Shown here piece after piece: positions 11,525 through 23,335 of a stretch of 64,000 nucleotides of DNA. Positions within the stretch are counted from its first letter, which is position 1. The number at the start of each line of letters is the position of its first letter. The position numbers and the translations under genes are program-made. The notes beneath the pieces were generated by a model. The model saw only the letters and a program-made list of their open reading frames with translations. It did no database searches and had not been told where the DNA came from. Source of the stretch: Prosopocoilus inquinatus (Eukaryota > Arthropoda > Insecta > Coleoptera > Lucanidae); assembly GCA_036172665.1 (NCBI GenBank), contig CM069870.1, positions 45,404,001 to 45,468,000 of the forward strand, in the 5' to 3' direction.

Positions 11525-12824
11525 TCTGATGTGAGATACAAAGTTTTTGGACGCAGCAGGATCTGGAAATAGTTTTAAACGAAACAACACGCATTAGCGT
11601 TGTTCCTGTGATGTATCTAATCGATCCTTACTTAGCTACTATGTTATTTGACGTTTCGATGGACTCCAGTAACTCTAATGTGAGATACGAAATTATCGGA
11701 CGCAGCAGAAGCTGGAAATAGTTTTAAACGAAACAACAGGCATTAGCGTTGTTCCTGTGATGTATCTAATCGATCCTTACTCATCTATCATGTTATTTGA
11801 CGTTTGGATGGACTCCAGTAACCCTGACGTGATATACGAAGTTCTCGGACGCAGCAGAAGCTGGAAATAATTTTAAACGAAACAACACGTATTAGCGTTG
11901 TTCCTGTGATGTATCTAATCGATCCTTACTTATCTATCATGTTATTTGACGTTTGGATGGACTCCAGTAACCCTGACGTGATATACGAAGTTCTCGGACG
12001 CAGCAGAAGCTGGAAATAGTTTTGAACGAAACAACACGTATTAGCGTTGTTCCTGTGATGTATCTAATCGATCCTTACTCATCTATCATGTTATTTGACG
12101 TTTGGATGGACTCCAGTAACCCTGACGTGAGATACGAAGTTCTCGGACGCAGCAGAAGCTGGAAATAGTTTTGAACGAAACAACACGTATTAGCGTTGTT
12201 CCTGTGATGTATCTAATCGATCCTTACTCATCTATTATGTTATTTGGCGTTTCGATGGACTCCAGTAACTTTGATGTGAGATACGAAGTTCTCGGACGCA
12301 GCTGAAGCTAGAAATAGTTTTAAACGAAACAACACGCATTAGCGTTGTTATTGTGATGTATCTAAACGATCCTTACTTATCTAACATGTTATTTGACGTT
12401 TGGATGGACTCCAGTAAGTCTGATGTGAGATACAAAGTTTTTGGACGCAGCAGGATCTGGAAATAGTTTTAAACGAAACAACACGCATTAGCGTTGTTCC
12501 TGTGATGTATCTAATCGATCCTTACTTAGCTACTATGTTATTTGACGTTTCGATGGACTCCAGTAACTCTAATGTGAGATACGAAATTATCGGACGCAGC
12601 AGAAGCTGGAAATAGTTTTAAACGAAACAACACGCATTAGCGTTGTTCCTGTGATGTATCTAATCGATCCTTACTCATCTATCATGTTATTTGACGTTTG
12701 GATGGACTCCAGTAACCCTGACGTGATATACGAAGTTCTCGGACGCAGCAGAAGCTGGAAATAATTTTAAACGAAACAACACGTATTAGCGTTGTTCCTG
12801 TGATGTATCTAATCGATCCTTACT
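11525..12824 (+). repeat. Six-monomer (894-bp) duplication with differing middle
   Basis: The segment 11525-11930 matches 12419-12824 at an offset of 894 bp. Shared tags are GCAGGATCTGG, TTAGCTACTATG, AATTATCGG and GGAAATAATTTTAAACG. One difference is AACAACAGGCATT at about 11735 against AACAACACGCATT in the second copy. Confidence 0.8.
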
Positions 12825-15629
12825 CATCTATCATGTTATTTGACGTTTGGATGGACTCCAGTAACTCTGATGTGAGATACAAAGTTTTTGGACGCAGCAG
12901 AAGCTGGAAATAGTTTTAAACGAAACAACACGTATTAGCGTTGTTCCTGTGATGTATCTAATCGATCCTTACTCATCTATCATGTTATTTGGCGATTCGA
13001 TGGACTCCAGTAACTTTGATGTGAGATACGAAGTTCTCGGACGCAGCTGAAGCTAGAAATAGTTTTAAACGAAACAACACGCATTAGCGTTGTTCCTGTG
13101 ATGTATCTAATCGATCCTTACTCATCTATCATATTATTTGACGTTTGGATGGACTCCAGTAAGTCTGATGTGAGATACAAAGTTTTTGGACGCAGCAGAA
13201 GCTGGAAATAGTTTTGAACGAAACAACACGTATTAGCGTTGTTCCTGTGATGTATCTAATCTCTCCTTACTCATCTATCATATTATTTGACGTTTGGATG
13301 GACTCCAGTAACTCTGATGTGAGATACAAAGTTTTTGGACGCAGCAGGAGCTGGAAATAGTTTTAAACGAAACAACACGTATTAGCGTTGTTCCTGTGCT
13401 GTATCTAATCGATCCTTACTCATATATCATGTTATTTGGCGTTTCGATGGACTCCAGTAGCTCTGATGTGAGATAAGACGTTTTCGGACGCAGCAGAAGC
13501 TGGAAATAGTTTTAAACGAAATAACACGTATTAGCGTTGTTCCTGTGATGTATCTAATCGATCCTTACTCATCTATCATGTTATTTGACGTTTGGATGGA
13601 CTCCAGTAACTCTGATGTGAGATACAAAGTTTTTGGACGCAGCAGGAGCTGGAAATAGTTTTAAACGAAACAACACGTATTAGCGTTGTTCCTGTGCTGT
13701 ATCTAATCGATCCTTACTCATATATCATGTTATTTGGCGTTTCGATGGACTCCAGTAGCTCTGATGTGAGATACGACGTTTTCGGACGCAGCAGAAGCTG
13801 GAAATAGTTTTAAACGAAACAACACGTATTAGCGTTGTTCCTGTGATGTATCTAATCGATCCTTACTCATCTATCATGTTATTTGACGTTTCGATGGACT
13901 CCAGTAACTCTAATGTGAGATACGAAATTTTCGGACGCAGCAGAAGCTGGAAATAGTTTTAAACAAAACAACACGCATTAGTGTTGTTCCTGTGATGCAT
14001 CTAATCGATCCTTACTTATCTATCATGTTATTTGACGTTTGGATGGACTCCAGTAACCCTGACGTGAGATACGAAGTTCTCGGACGCAGCAGAAGCTGGA
14101 AATAGTTTTAAACGAAACAACACGTATTAGCGTTGTTCCTGTGATGTATCTAATCGATCCTTACTCATCTATCATGTTATTTGACGTTTGGATGGACTCC
14201 AGTAACTATGATGTGAGATACAAAGTTTTTGGACGCAGCAGAAGCTGGAAATAGTTTTGAACGAAACAACACGTATTAGCGTTGTTCCTGTGATGTATCT
14301 AATCGATCCTTACTCATCCATCATGTTATTTGACGTTTCGATGGACTCCAGTAACTCTAATGTGAGATACGAAATTTTCGGACGCAGCAGAAGCTGGAAA
14401 TAGTTTTAAACTAAACAACACGCATTAGTGTTGTTCCTGTGATGTATCTAATCGATCCTTACTTATCTATAATGTTATTTGACGTTTGGATGGACTCCAG
14501 TAACCCTGACGTGAGATACGAAGTTCTCGGACGCAGCAGAAGCTGGAAATAGTTTTAAACGAAATAACACGTATTAGCGTTGTTCCTGTGATGTATCTAA
14601 TCGATCCTTACTCATCTATCATGTTATTTGACGTTTGGATGGACTCCAGTAACTCTGATGTGAGATACAAAGTTTTTGGACGCAGCAGAAGCTGGAAATA
14701 GTTTTAAACGAAACAACACGTATTAGCGTTGTTCCTGTGATGTATCTAATCGATCCTTACTCATCTATCATGTTATTTGACGTTTGGATGGACTCCAGTA
14801 ACTCTGATGTGAGATAAAAGTTTTTGGACGCAGCAGAAGCTGGAAATAGTTTGAAACGAAACAACACGTATTTTCGTTGTTCCTGTGATGTATCTAATCG
14901 ATCCTTACTCATCTATCATGTTATTTGACGTTTGGATGGACTCCAGTAACTCTGATGTGAGATACAAAGTTTTTGGACGCAGCACAAGCTGGAAATAGTT
15001 TGAAACGAAACAACACGTATTTTCGTTGTTCCTGTGCTGTATCTAATCGATCCTTACTCATATATCATGTTATTTGGCGTTTCGATGGACTCCAGTAGCT
15101 CTGATGTGAGATACGACGTTTTCGGACGCAGCAGAAGCTGGAAATAGTTTTAAACGAAACAACACGTATTAGCGTTGTTCCTGTGATGTATCTAATCGAT
15201 CCTTACTCATCTATCATGTTATTTGACGTTTCGATGGACTCCAGTAACTCTAATGTGAGATACGAAATTTTCGGACGCAGCAGAAGCTGGAAATAGTTTT
15301 AAACGAAACAACACGCATTAGCGTTGTTCCTGTGATGTATCTAATCGATCCTTACTTATCTATCATGTTATTTGACGTTTGGATGGACTCCAGTAACCCT
15401 GACGTGAGATACGAAGTTCTCGGACGCAGCAGAAGCTGGAAATAGTTTTAAATGAAACAACACGCATTAGCGTTGTTCCTGTGATGTATCTAATCGATCC
15501 TTACTTATCTATCATGTTATTTGACGTTTTAATGGACTCCAGTAACCCTGACGTGAGATACGAAGTTCTCGGACGCAGCAGAAGCTGGAAATAGTTTTAA
15601 ACGAAACAACACGTATTAGCGTTGTTCCT

Positions 15630-15881
15630 GTGATGTATCTAATCGATCCTTACTCATCTATCATGTTATTTGACGTTTGGATGGACTCCAGTAACTCTGA
15701 TGTGAGATACAAAGTTTTTTGGACGCAGCAGAAGCTGGAAATAGTTTTGAACGAAACAACACGTATTAGCGTTGTTCCTGTGATGTATCTAATCGATCCT
15801 TACTCATCTATTATGTTATTTGGCGTTTCGATGGACTCCAGTAACTTTGATGTGAGATACGAAGTTCTCTTACGCAGCTGA
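15630..15881 (+). other. Fortuitous 83-codon open frame, not a gene
   Basis: The frame spans two monomers and encodes MYLIDPYSSIMLF twice. It stays open only because an extra T at 15715-15720 makes one monomer 150 bp, so the second is read in the same phase. There is no sign of codon selection, and the same peptide fragment appears wherever a monomer is read in this phase. Frames on the - strand at 19238-19438, 23933-24121, 25720-25908, 51356-51565 and 54320-54508 are of the same kind. Confidence 0.9.
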
Positions 15882-16390
15882 AGCTAGAAATAGTTTTAAA
15901 CGAAACAACACGCATTAGCGTTGTTACTGTGATGTATCTAATCGATCCTTACTTATCTATCATGTTATTTGACGTTTGGATGGACTCCAGTAAGTCTGAT
16001 GTGAGATACAAAGTTTTTGGACGCAGCAGAAGCTGGAAATAGTTTTGAACGAAACAACACGTATTAGCGTTGTTCCTGTGATGTATCTAATAGATCCTTA
16101 CTTAGCTACTATGTTATTTGAGGTTTCGATGGACTCCAGTATCTCTAATGTGAGATACGAAATTTTCGGACGCAGCAGAAGCTGGAAATAGTTTTAAACG
16201 AAACAACACGCATTAGCGTTGTTCCTGTGCTGTATCTTATCGATCCTTACTCATATATCATGCTATTTGGCGTTTCGATGGACTCCAGTAGCTCTGATAT
16301 GAGATACGACGTTTTCGGACGCAGCAGAAGCTGGAAATAGTTTGAAACGAAACAGCACGTATTAGCGTTGTTCCTGTGATGTATCTAATC

Positions 16391-16539
16391 GATCCTTACT
16401 CATCTATCATGTTATTTGACGTTTGGATGGACTCCAGTAACTCTGATGAGAGACACAAAGATTTCGGACGCAGCAGAAGCTGGAAATAGTTTTAAACGAA
16501 ACAACACGCATTAGCGTTGTTCCTGTGATGTATCTAATC
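16391..16539 (+). repeat. Monomer type G example
   Basis: Type G is marked by CTGATGAGAGACACAAAGAT followed by TTCGG. In the left arm I saw it only here and near 20168; in the right arm it is common, reading GAAATCTTTGTGTCTCTCATC on the + strand in two parts. Confidence 0.85.
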
Positions 16540-17280
16540 GATCCTTACTTATCTATCATGTTATTTGACGTTTGGATGTACTCCAGTAACCCTGACGTGA
16601 GATACGAAGTTCTCGGACGCAGCAGAAGCTGGAAATAGTTTTAAACGAAACAACACGTATTAGCGTTGTTCCTGTGATGTATCTAATCGATCCTTACTCA
16701 TCTATCATGTTATTTGACGTTTGGATGGACTCCAGTAACTCTGATGTGAGATACAAAGTTTTTGGACGCAGCAGAAGCTGGAAATAGTTTTGAACGAAAC
16801 AACACGTATTAGCGTTGTTCCTGTGATGTATCTAATCGATCCTTACTTAGCTACTATGTTATTTGACGTATGGACGGACTCCAGTAACTCTAATGTGAGA
16901 TACGAAATTTTCGGACGCAGCAGAAGCTGGAAATAGTTTTAAACGAAACAACACGCATTAGCGTTGTTCCTGTGATGTATCTAATCGATCCTTACTTATC
17001 TATCATGTTATTTGACGCTTGGATGGACTCCAGTAACCCTGACGTGAGATACGAAGTTCTCGGACGCAGCAGAAGCTGGAAATAGTTTTAAACGAAACAA
17101 CACGCATTAGCGTTGTTCCTGTGATGTATCTAATCGATCCTTACTCACCTATCATGTTATTTGACGTTTGGATGGACTCCAGTAACTCTGATGTGAGATA
17201 CAAAGTATTTGGACGCAGCAGAAGCTGGAAATAGTTTTGAACGAAACAACACGTATTAGCGTTGTTACTGTGATGTATCT

Positions 17281-18340
17281 AATCGATCCTTACTTATCTA
17301 ATATGTTATTTGACGTTTGGATGGACTCCAGTAAGTCTGATGTGAGATACAAAGTTTTTGGACGCAGCAGAAGCTGGAAATAGTTTTGAACGAAACAAAA
17401 CGTATTAGCGTTGTTCCTGTGATGTATCTAATCGATCCTTACTTAGATACTATGTTATTTGACGTTTCGATGGACTCCAGTAACTCTAATGTGAGATACG
17501 AAATTTTCGGACGCAGCAGAAGCTGGAAATAGTTTTAAACGAAACAACACGCACTAGCGTTGTTCCTGTGCTGTATCTAATCGATCCTTACTCATATATC
17601 ATGTTATTTGGCGTTTCGATGGACTCCAGTAGCTCTGACATGAGATACGACGTTTTCGGACGCAGCAGAAGCTGGAAATAGTTTGAAACGAAACAGCACG
17701 CACTAGCGTTGTTACTGTGATGTATCTAATCGATCCTTACTTATCTAATATGTTATTTGACGTTTGGATGGACTCCAGTAAGTCTGATGTGAGATACAAA
17801 GTTTTTGGACGCAGCAGAAGCTGGAAATAGTTTTGAACGAAACAACATGTTTTAGCGTTGTTCCTGTGATGTATCTAATCGATCCTTACTCATCTATCAT
17901 GTTATTTGGCGTTTCGATGGACTCCAGTAACTTTGATGTGAGATACGAAGTTCTCGGACGCAGCTGAAGCTAGAAATAGTTTTAAACGAAACAACACGCA
18001 CTAGCGTTGTTACTGTGATGTATCTAATCGATCCTTACTTATCTAATATGTTATTTGACGTTTGGATGGACTCCAGTAAGTCTGATGTGAGATACAAAGT
18101 TGTTGGACGCAGCAGAAGCTGGAAATAGTTTTGAACGAAACAACACGTATTAGCGTTGTTCCTGTGATGTATCTAATCGATCCTTACTTAGATACTATGT
18201 TATTTGACGTTTCGATGGACTCCAGTAACTCTAATGTGAGATACGAAATTTTCGGACGCAGCAGAAGCTGGAAATAGTTTTAAACGAAACAACACGCACT
18301 AGCGTTGTTCCTGTGCTGTATCTAATCGATCCTTACTCAT
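17281..18340 (+). repeat. Short-period mosaic of types A/F, C, B and E
   Basis: The start variant TTATCTAATATG recurs near 17297, 17744 and 18042, at spacings of 447 bp (three monomers) and 298 bp (two monomers), together with GCACTAGCG in the dyad. This marks local duplication in multiples of the monomer. The remaining left-arm sequence from 12825 to 21023 is a mosaic of the same subtypes with no other feature seen. Confidence 0.7.
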
Positions 18341-21008
18341 ATATCATGTTATTTGGCGTTTCGATGGAATCCAGTAACTCTGATGTGAGATACAAAGTTT
18401 TTGGACGCAGCAGAAGCTGGAAATAGTTTTGAACGAAACAACACGTATTAGCGTTGTTCCTGTGATGTATCTAATCGATCCTTACACATATATCATGTTA
18501 TTTGACGTTTGGATGGACTCCAGTAACTATGATGTGAGATACAAAGTTTTTGGACGCAGCAGAAGCTGGAAATAGTTTTGAACGAAACAACACGTATTAG
18601 CGTTGTTCCTGTGATGTATCTAATCGATCCTTACTCATCTATCATGTTATTTGACGTTTCGATGGACTCCAGTAACTCTAATGTGAGATACGAAATTTTC
18701 GGACGCAGCAGAAGCTGGAAATAGTTTTAAACGAAACAACACGCATTAGCGTTGTTCCTGTGATGTATCTAATCGATCCTTACTTATCTATCGTGTTATT
18801 TGACGTTTGGATGGACTCCAGTAACCCTGACGTGAGATACGAAGTTCTCGGACGCAGCAGAAGCTGGAAATAATTTTAAACGAAACAACACGTATTAGCG
18901 TTGTTCCTGTGATGTATCTAATCTATCCTTACTCATCTATCATGTTATTTGACGTTTGGATGGACTCCAGTAACTCTGATGTGAGATACAAAGTTTTTGG
19001 ACGCAGCAGAAGCTGGAAATAGTTTTGAACGAAACAACACGTATTAGCGTTGTTCCTGTGATGTATCTAATCGATCCTTACTCATCTATCATGTTATTTG
19101 GCGTTTCGATGGACTCCAGTAACTTAGATGTGAGATACGAAGTTCTCGGACGCAGCAGAAGCTGGAAATAGTTTTAAACGAAACAACACGCATTAGCGTT
19201 GTTCCTGTGATGTATCTAATCGATCCTTACTTATCTATCATGTTATTTGACGTTTGGATGGATTCCAGTAACCCTGACGTGAGATACGAAGTTCTCGGAC
19301 GCAGCAGAAGCTGGAAATAGTTTTAAACGAAACAACACGTATTAGCGTTGTTCCTGTGATGTATCTAATCGATCCGTACTCATCTATCATGTTATTTGAC
19401 GTTTGGATGGACTCCAGTAACTCTGATGTGAGATACAAAGTTTTTGGACGCAGCAGAAGCTGGAAATAGTTTTGAACGAAACAACACGTATTACCGTTGT
19501 TCCTGTGATGTATCTAATCGATCCTTACTTAGCTACTATGTTATTTGACGTTTGGATGGACTCCAGTAACTCTAATGTGAGATACGAAATTTTCGGACGC
19601 AGCAGAAGCTGGAAATAGTTTTAAACGAAACAACACGCATTAGCGTTGTTCCTGTGATGTATCTAATCGATCCTTACTTATCTATCATGTTATTTGACGT
19701 TTGGATGGACTCCAGTAACCCTGACGTGAGATACGAAGTTCTCGGACGCAGCAGATGCTGGAAATAGTTTTAAACGAAACAACACGCATTAGCGTTGTTC
19801 CTGTGATGTATCTAATCGATCCTTACTTATCTATCATGTTATTTGACGTTTGGATGGACTCCAGTAACCCTGACGTTAGATACGAAGTTCTCGGACGCAG
19901 CAGAAGCTGGAAATAGTTTTAAACGAAACAACACGCATTAGCGTTGTTCCTGTGATGTATCTAATCGATCCTTACTTATCTATCATGTTATTTGACGTTT
20001 GGATGGACTCCAGTAACCCTGACGTTAGATACGAAGTTCTCGGACGCAGCAGAAGCTGGAAATAGTTTTAAACGAAACAACACATATTAGCGTTGTTCCT
20101 GTGATGTACCTAATCGATCCTTACTCATCTATCATGTTATTTGACGTTTGGATGGACTCCAGTAACTCTGATGAGAGACACAAAGATATCGGACGCAGCA
20201 GAAACTGGAAATAGTTTTGAACGAAACAACACGTATTAGCGTTGTTCCTGTGATGTATCTAATCGATCCTTACTCATCTATCATGTTATTTGACGTTTCG
20301 ATGGACTCCAGTAACTCTAATGTGAGATACGAAGTTCTCGGACGCAGCTGAAGCTGGAAATAGTTTTAAACGAAACAACACGTATTAGCGTTGTTCCTGT
20401 GATGTATCTAATCGATCCTTACTCATCTATCATGTTATTTGACGTTTCGATGGACTCCAGTAACTCTAATGTGAGATACGAAATTTTCGGACGCAGCAGA
20501 AGCTGGAAATAGTTTTAAACGAAACAACACGCATTAGTGTTGTTCCTGTGATGTATCTAATCGATCCTTACTTATCTATCATGTTATTTGACGTTTGGAT
20601 GGACTCCAGTAACCCTGACGTGAGATACGAAGTTCTCGGACGCAGCAGAAGCTGGAAATAGTTTTAAACGAAACAACACGTATTAGCGTTGTTCCTGTGA
20701 TGTATCTAATCGATCCTTACTCATCTATCATGTTATTTGACGTTTGGATGGACTCCAGTAACTATGATGTGAGATACAAAGTTTTTGGACGCAGCAGAAG
20801 CTGGAAATAGTTTTGAACGAAACAACACATATTAGCGTTGTTCCTGTGATGTATCTAATCGATCCTTACTCATCTATCATATTATTTGACGTTTCGATGG
20901 ACTCCAGTAACTCTAATGTGAGATACGAAATTTTCGGACGCAGCAGAAGCTGGAAATAGTTTTAAACTAAACAACACGCATTAGTGTTGTTCCTGTGATG
21001 TATCTAAT

Positions 21009-21055
21009 CGATCCTTACTTATCAGTCAAATAACATGTTAGATAAGTAAGGATCG
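21009..21055. repeat. Inversion junction with 15-bp inverted repeat
   Basis: The left arm stops 14 bases into a monomer, after CGATCCTTACTTATC (21009-21023). Base 21024 (A) is templated by neither arm. The right arm starts at 21025 with GTCAAATAACATG, which is monomer position 30 read on the - strand. The last + segment and the first - monomer therefore create a perfect inverted repeat: CGATCCTTACTTATC at 21009-21023 and GATAAGTAAGGATCG at 21041-21055, with a 17-bp spacer. The first - monomer is type F-like and has an unusual TACAACACAGG where TACATCACAGG is normal. The two sides break at different monomer positions, which argues for a real rearrangement rather than a mirror-image assembly fold, but an assembly error is not excluded. 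Confidence 0.95.
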
Positions 21056-23335
21056 TTTAGATACAACACAGGAACAACGCTAATACGTGTTGTTTCGTTT
21101 AAAACTATTTCCAGCTTCTGCTGCGTCCAAAAACTTTGTATCTCACATCAGAGTTACTGGAGTCCATCCAAACGTCAAATAACATGATAGATGAGTAAGG
21201 ATCGATTAGATACATCACAGGAACAACGCTAATACGTGTTGTTTCGTTCAAAACTATTTCCAGCTTCTGCTGCGTCCGAAATCTTTGTGTCTCTCATCAG
21301 AGTTACTGGAGTCCATCCAAACGTCAAATAACATGATAGATGAGTAAGGATCGATTAGATACATCACAGGAACAACGCTAATACGTGTTGTTTCGTTTAA
21401 AACTATTTCCAGCTTCTGCTGCGTCCGATAACGTCGTATCTCACATCAGAGCTACTGGAGTCCATCGAAACGCCAAATAACATGATATATGAGTAAGGAT
21501 CGATTAGATACAGCACAGGAACAACGCTAATACCTGTTGTATCGTTTAAAACTATTTCCAGCTCCTGCTGCGTCCAAAAACATTGTATCTCACATCAGAC
21601 TTGCTGGAGTCCATCCAAACGTCAAATAACATGTTAGATAAGTAAGGATCGTTTAGATACATCACAGGAACAACGCTAATACGTGTTGTTTCATTTAAAA
21701 CTATTTCCAGCTTCAGCTGCGTCCGAGAACTTCGTATCTCACATCAAAGTTACTGGAGTCCATCGAAACGCCAAATAACATGATAGATGAGTAAGGATCG
21801 ATTAGATACATCACAGGAACAACGCTAATGCGTGTTGTTTCGTTTAAAACTATTTCCAGGTTCTGCTGCGTCCGAGAACTTCGTATCTCACGTCAGGGTT
21901 ACTGGAGTCCATCCAAACGTCAAATAACATGATAGATAAGTAAGGATCGATTAGATATATCACAGGAACAGCGCTAATGCGTGTTGTTTCGTTTAGAACT
22001 ACTTCCAGCTTCTGCTGCGTCCGAAAATTTCGTTTCTCACATTAGAGTTACTGGAGTCCATCAAAACGTCAAATAACATGATAGATGAGTAAGGATCGAT
22101 TAGATACATCACAGGAACAACGCTAATACGTGTTGTTTCGTTTAAAACTATTTCCAGCTTCTGCTGCGTCCGAAAACGTCGTATCTCACATCAGAGCTAC
22201 TGGAGTCCATCGAAACGCCAAATAACATGATATATGAGTAAGGATCGATTAGATACAGCACAGGAACAACGCTAATACCTGTTGTATCGTTTAAAACTAT
22301 TTCCAGCTCCTGCTGCGTCCAAAAACATTGTATCTCACATCAGACTTGCTGGAGTCCATCCAAACGTCAAATAACATGTTAGATAAGTAAGGATCGTTTA
22401 GATACATCACAGGAACAACGCTAATACGTGTTGTTTCGTTTAAAACTATTTCTAGCTTCAGCTGCGTCCGAGAACTTCGTATCTCACATCAAAGTTACTG
22501 GAGTCCATCGAAACGCCAAATAACATGATAGATGAGTAAGGATCGATTAGATACATCACTGGAACAACGCTAATGCGTGTTGTTTCGTTTAAAACTATAT
22601 CCAGCTTCTGCTGCGTCCGAGAACTTCGTATCTCACGTCAGGGTTACTGGAGTCCATCCAAACGTCAAATAACATGATAGATGAGTAAGGATCGATTAGA
22701 TACATCACAGGAACAACGCCAATGCGTGTTGTTTCGTTTAAAACTATTTCCAGATTCTGCTGCGTCCGAGAACTTCGTATCTCACGTCAGGGTTACTGGA
22801 GCCCATCCAAACGTCAAATAACATGATAGATAAGTAAGGATCGATTAGATACATCACAGGAACAACGCTAATGCGTGTTGTTTCGTTTAAAACTATTTTC
22901 AGCTTCTGCTGCGTCCGAAAATTTCGTATCTCACATTAGAGTTACTGGAGTCCATCGAAACGTCAAATAACATGATAGATGAGTAAGGATCGATTAGATA
23001 CATCACAGGAACAACGCTAATGCGTGTTGTTTCGTTTAAAACTATTTCCAGCTTCTGCTGCGTCCGAGAACTTCGTATCTCACGTCAGGGTTACTGGAGT
23101 CCATCCAATCGTCAAATAACATGATAGATAAGTAAGGATCGATTAGATACATCACAGGAACAACGCTAATGCGTGTTGTTTCATTTAAAACTATTTCCAG
23201 CTTCTGCTGCGTCCGAAAATTTCGTATCTCACATTAGAGTTACTGGAGTCCATCGAAACGTCAAATAACATGATAGATGAGTAAGGATCGATTAGATACA
23301 TCACAGGAATAATAATGCGTGTTGTTTCGTTTAAA

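Larger units (their letters stand above)
1..21023 (+). repeat. 149-bp satellite array, left arm, + orientation
   Basis: About 141 head-to-tail monomers of 149 bp, each starting with GATCC and ending with TCTAATC. Monomer starts checked at 1, 150, 299, 448, 597, 5067, 7153, 9984, 12070, 16391, 18030 and 21010 all fall on 1 + n x 149. I found only two length changes: a 1-bp deletion near 14816 and a 1-bp T insertion at 15715-15720, which cancel out. Monomers differ mainly in linked blocks 50-90 bases in, giving subtypes A-H. No other sequence interrupts the array. This is the pattern of a heterochromatic or centromeric satellite kept uniform by unequal exchange and conversion; the chromosomal location is inferred, not seen. 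Confidence 0.98.

Noticed and set aside
15630..15881. 83-codon open frame as a possible gene
   Set aside because: It is plain satellite read across two monomers, kept open by one extra T. The peptide is an internal duplication of the monomer's own translation.
21009..21055. Terminal inverted repeats of a transposon
   Set aside because: The inverted repeat is only the two satellite arms meeting; the 17-bp spacer is itself satellite and no target duplication is seen.
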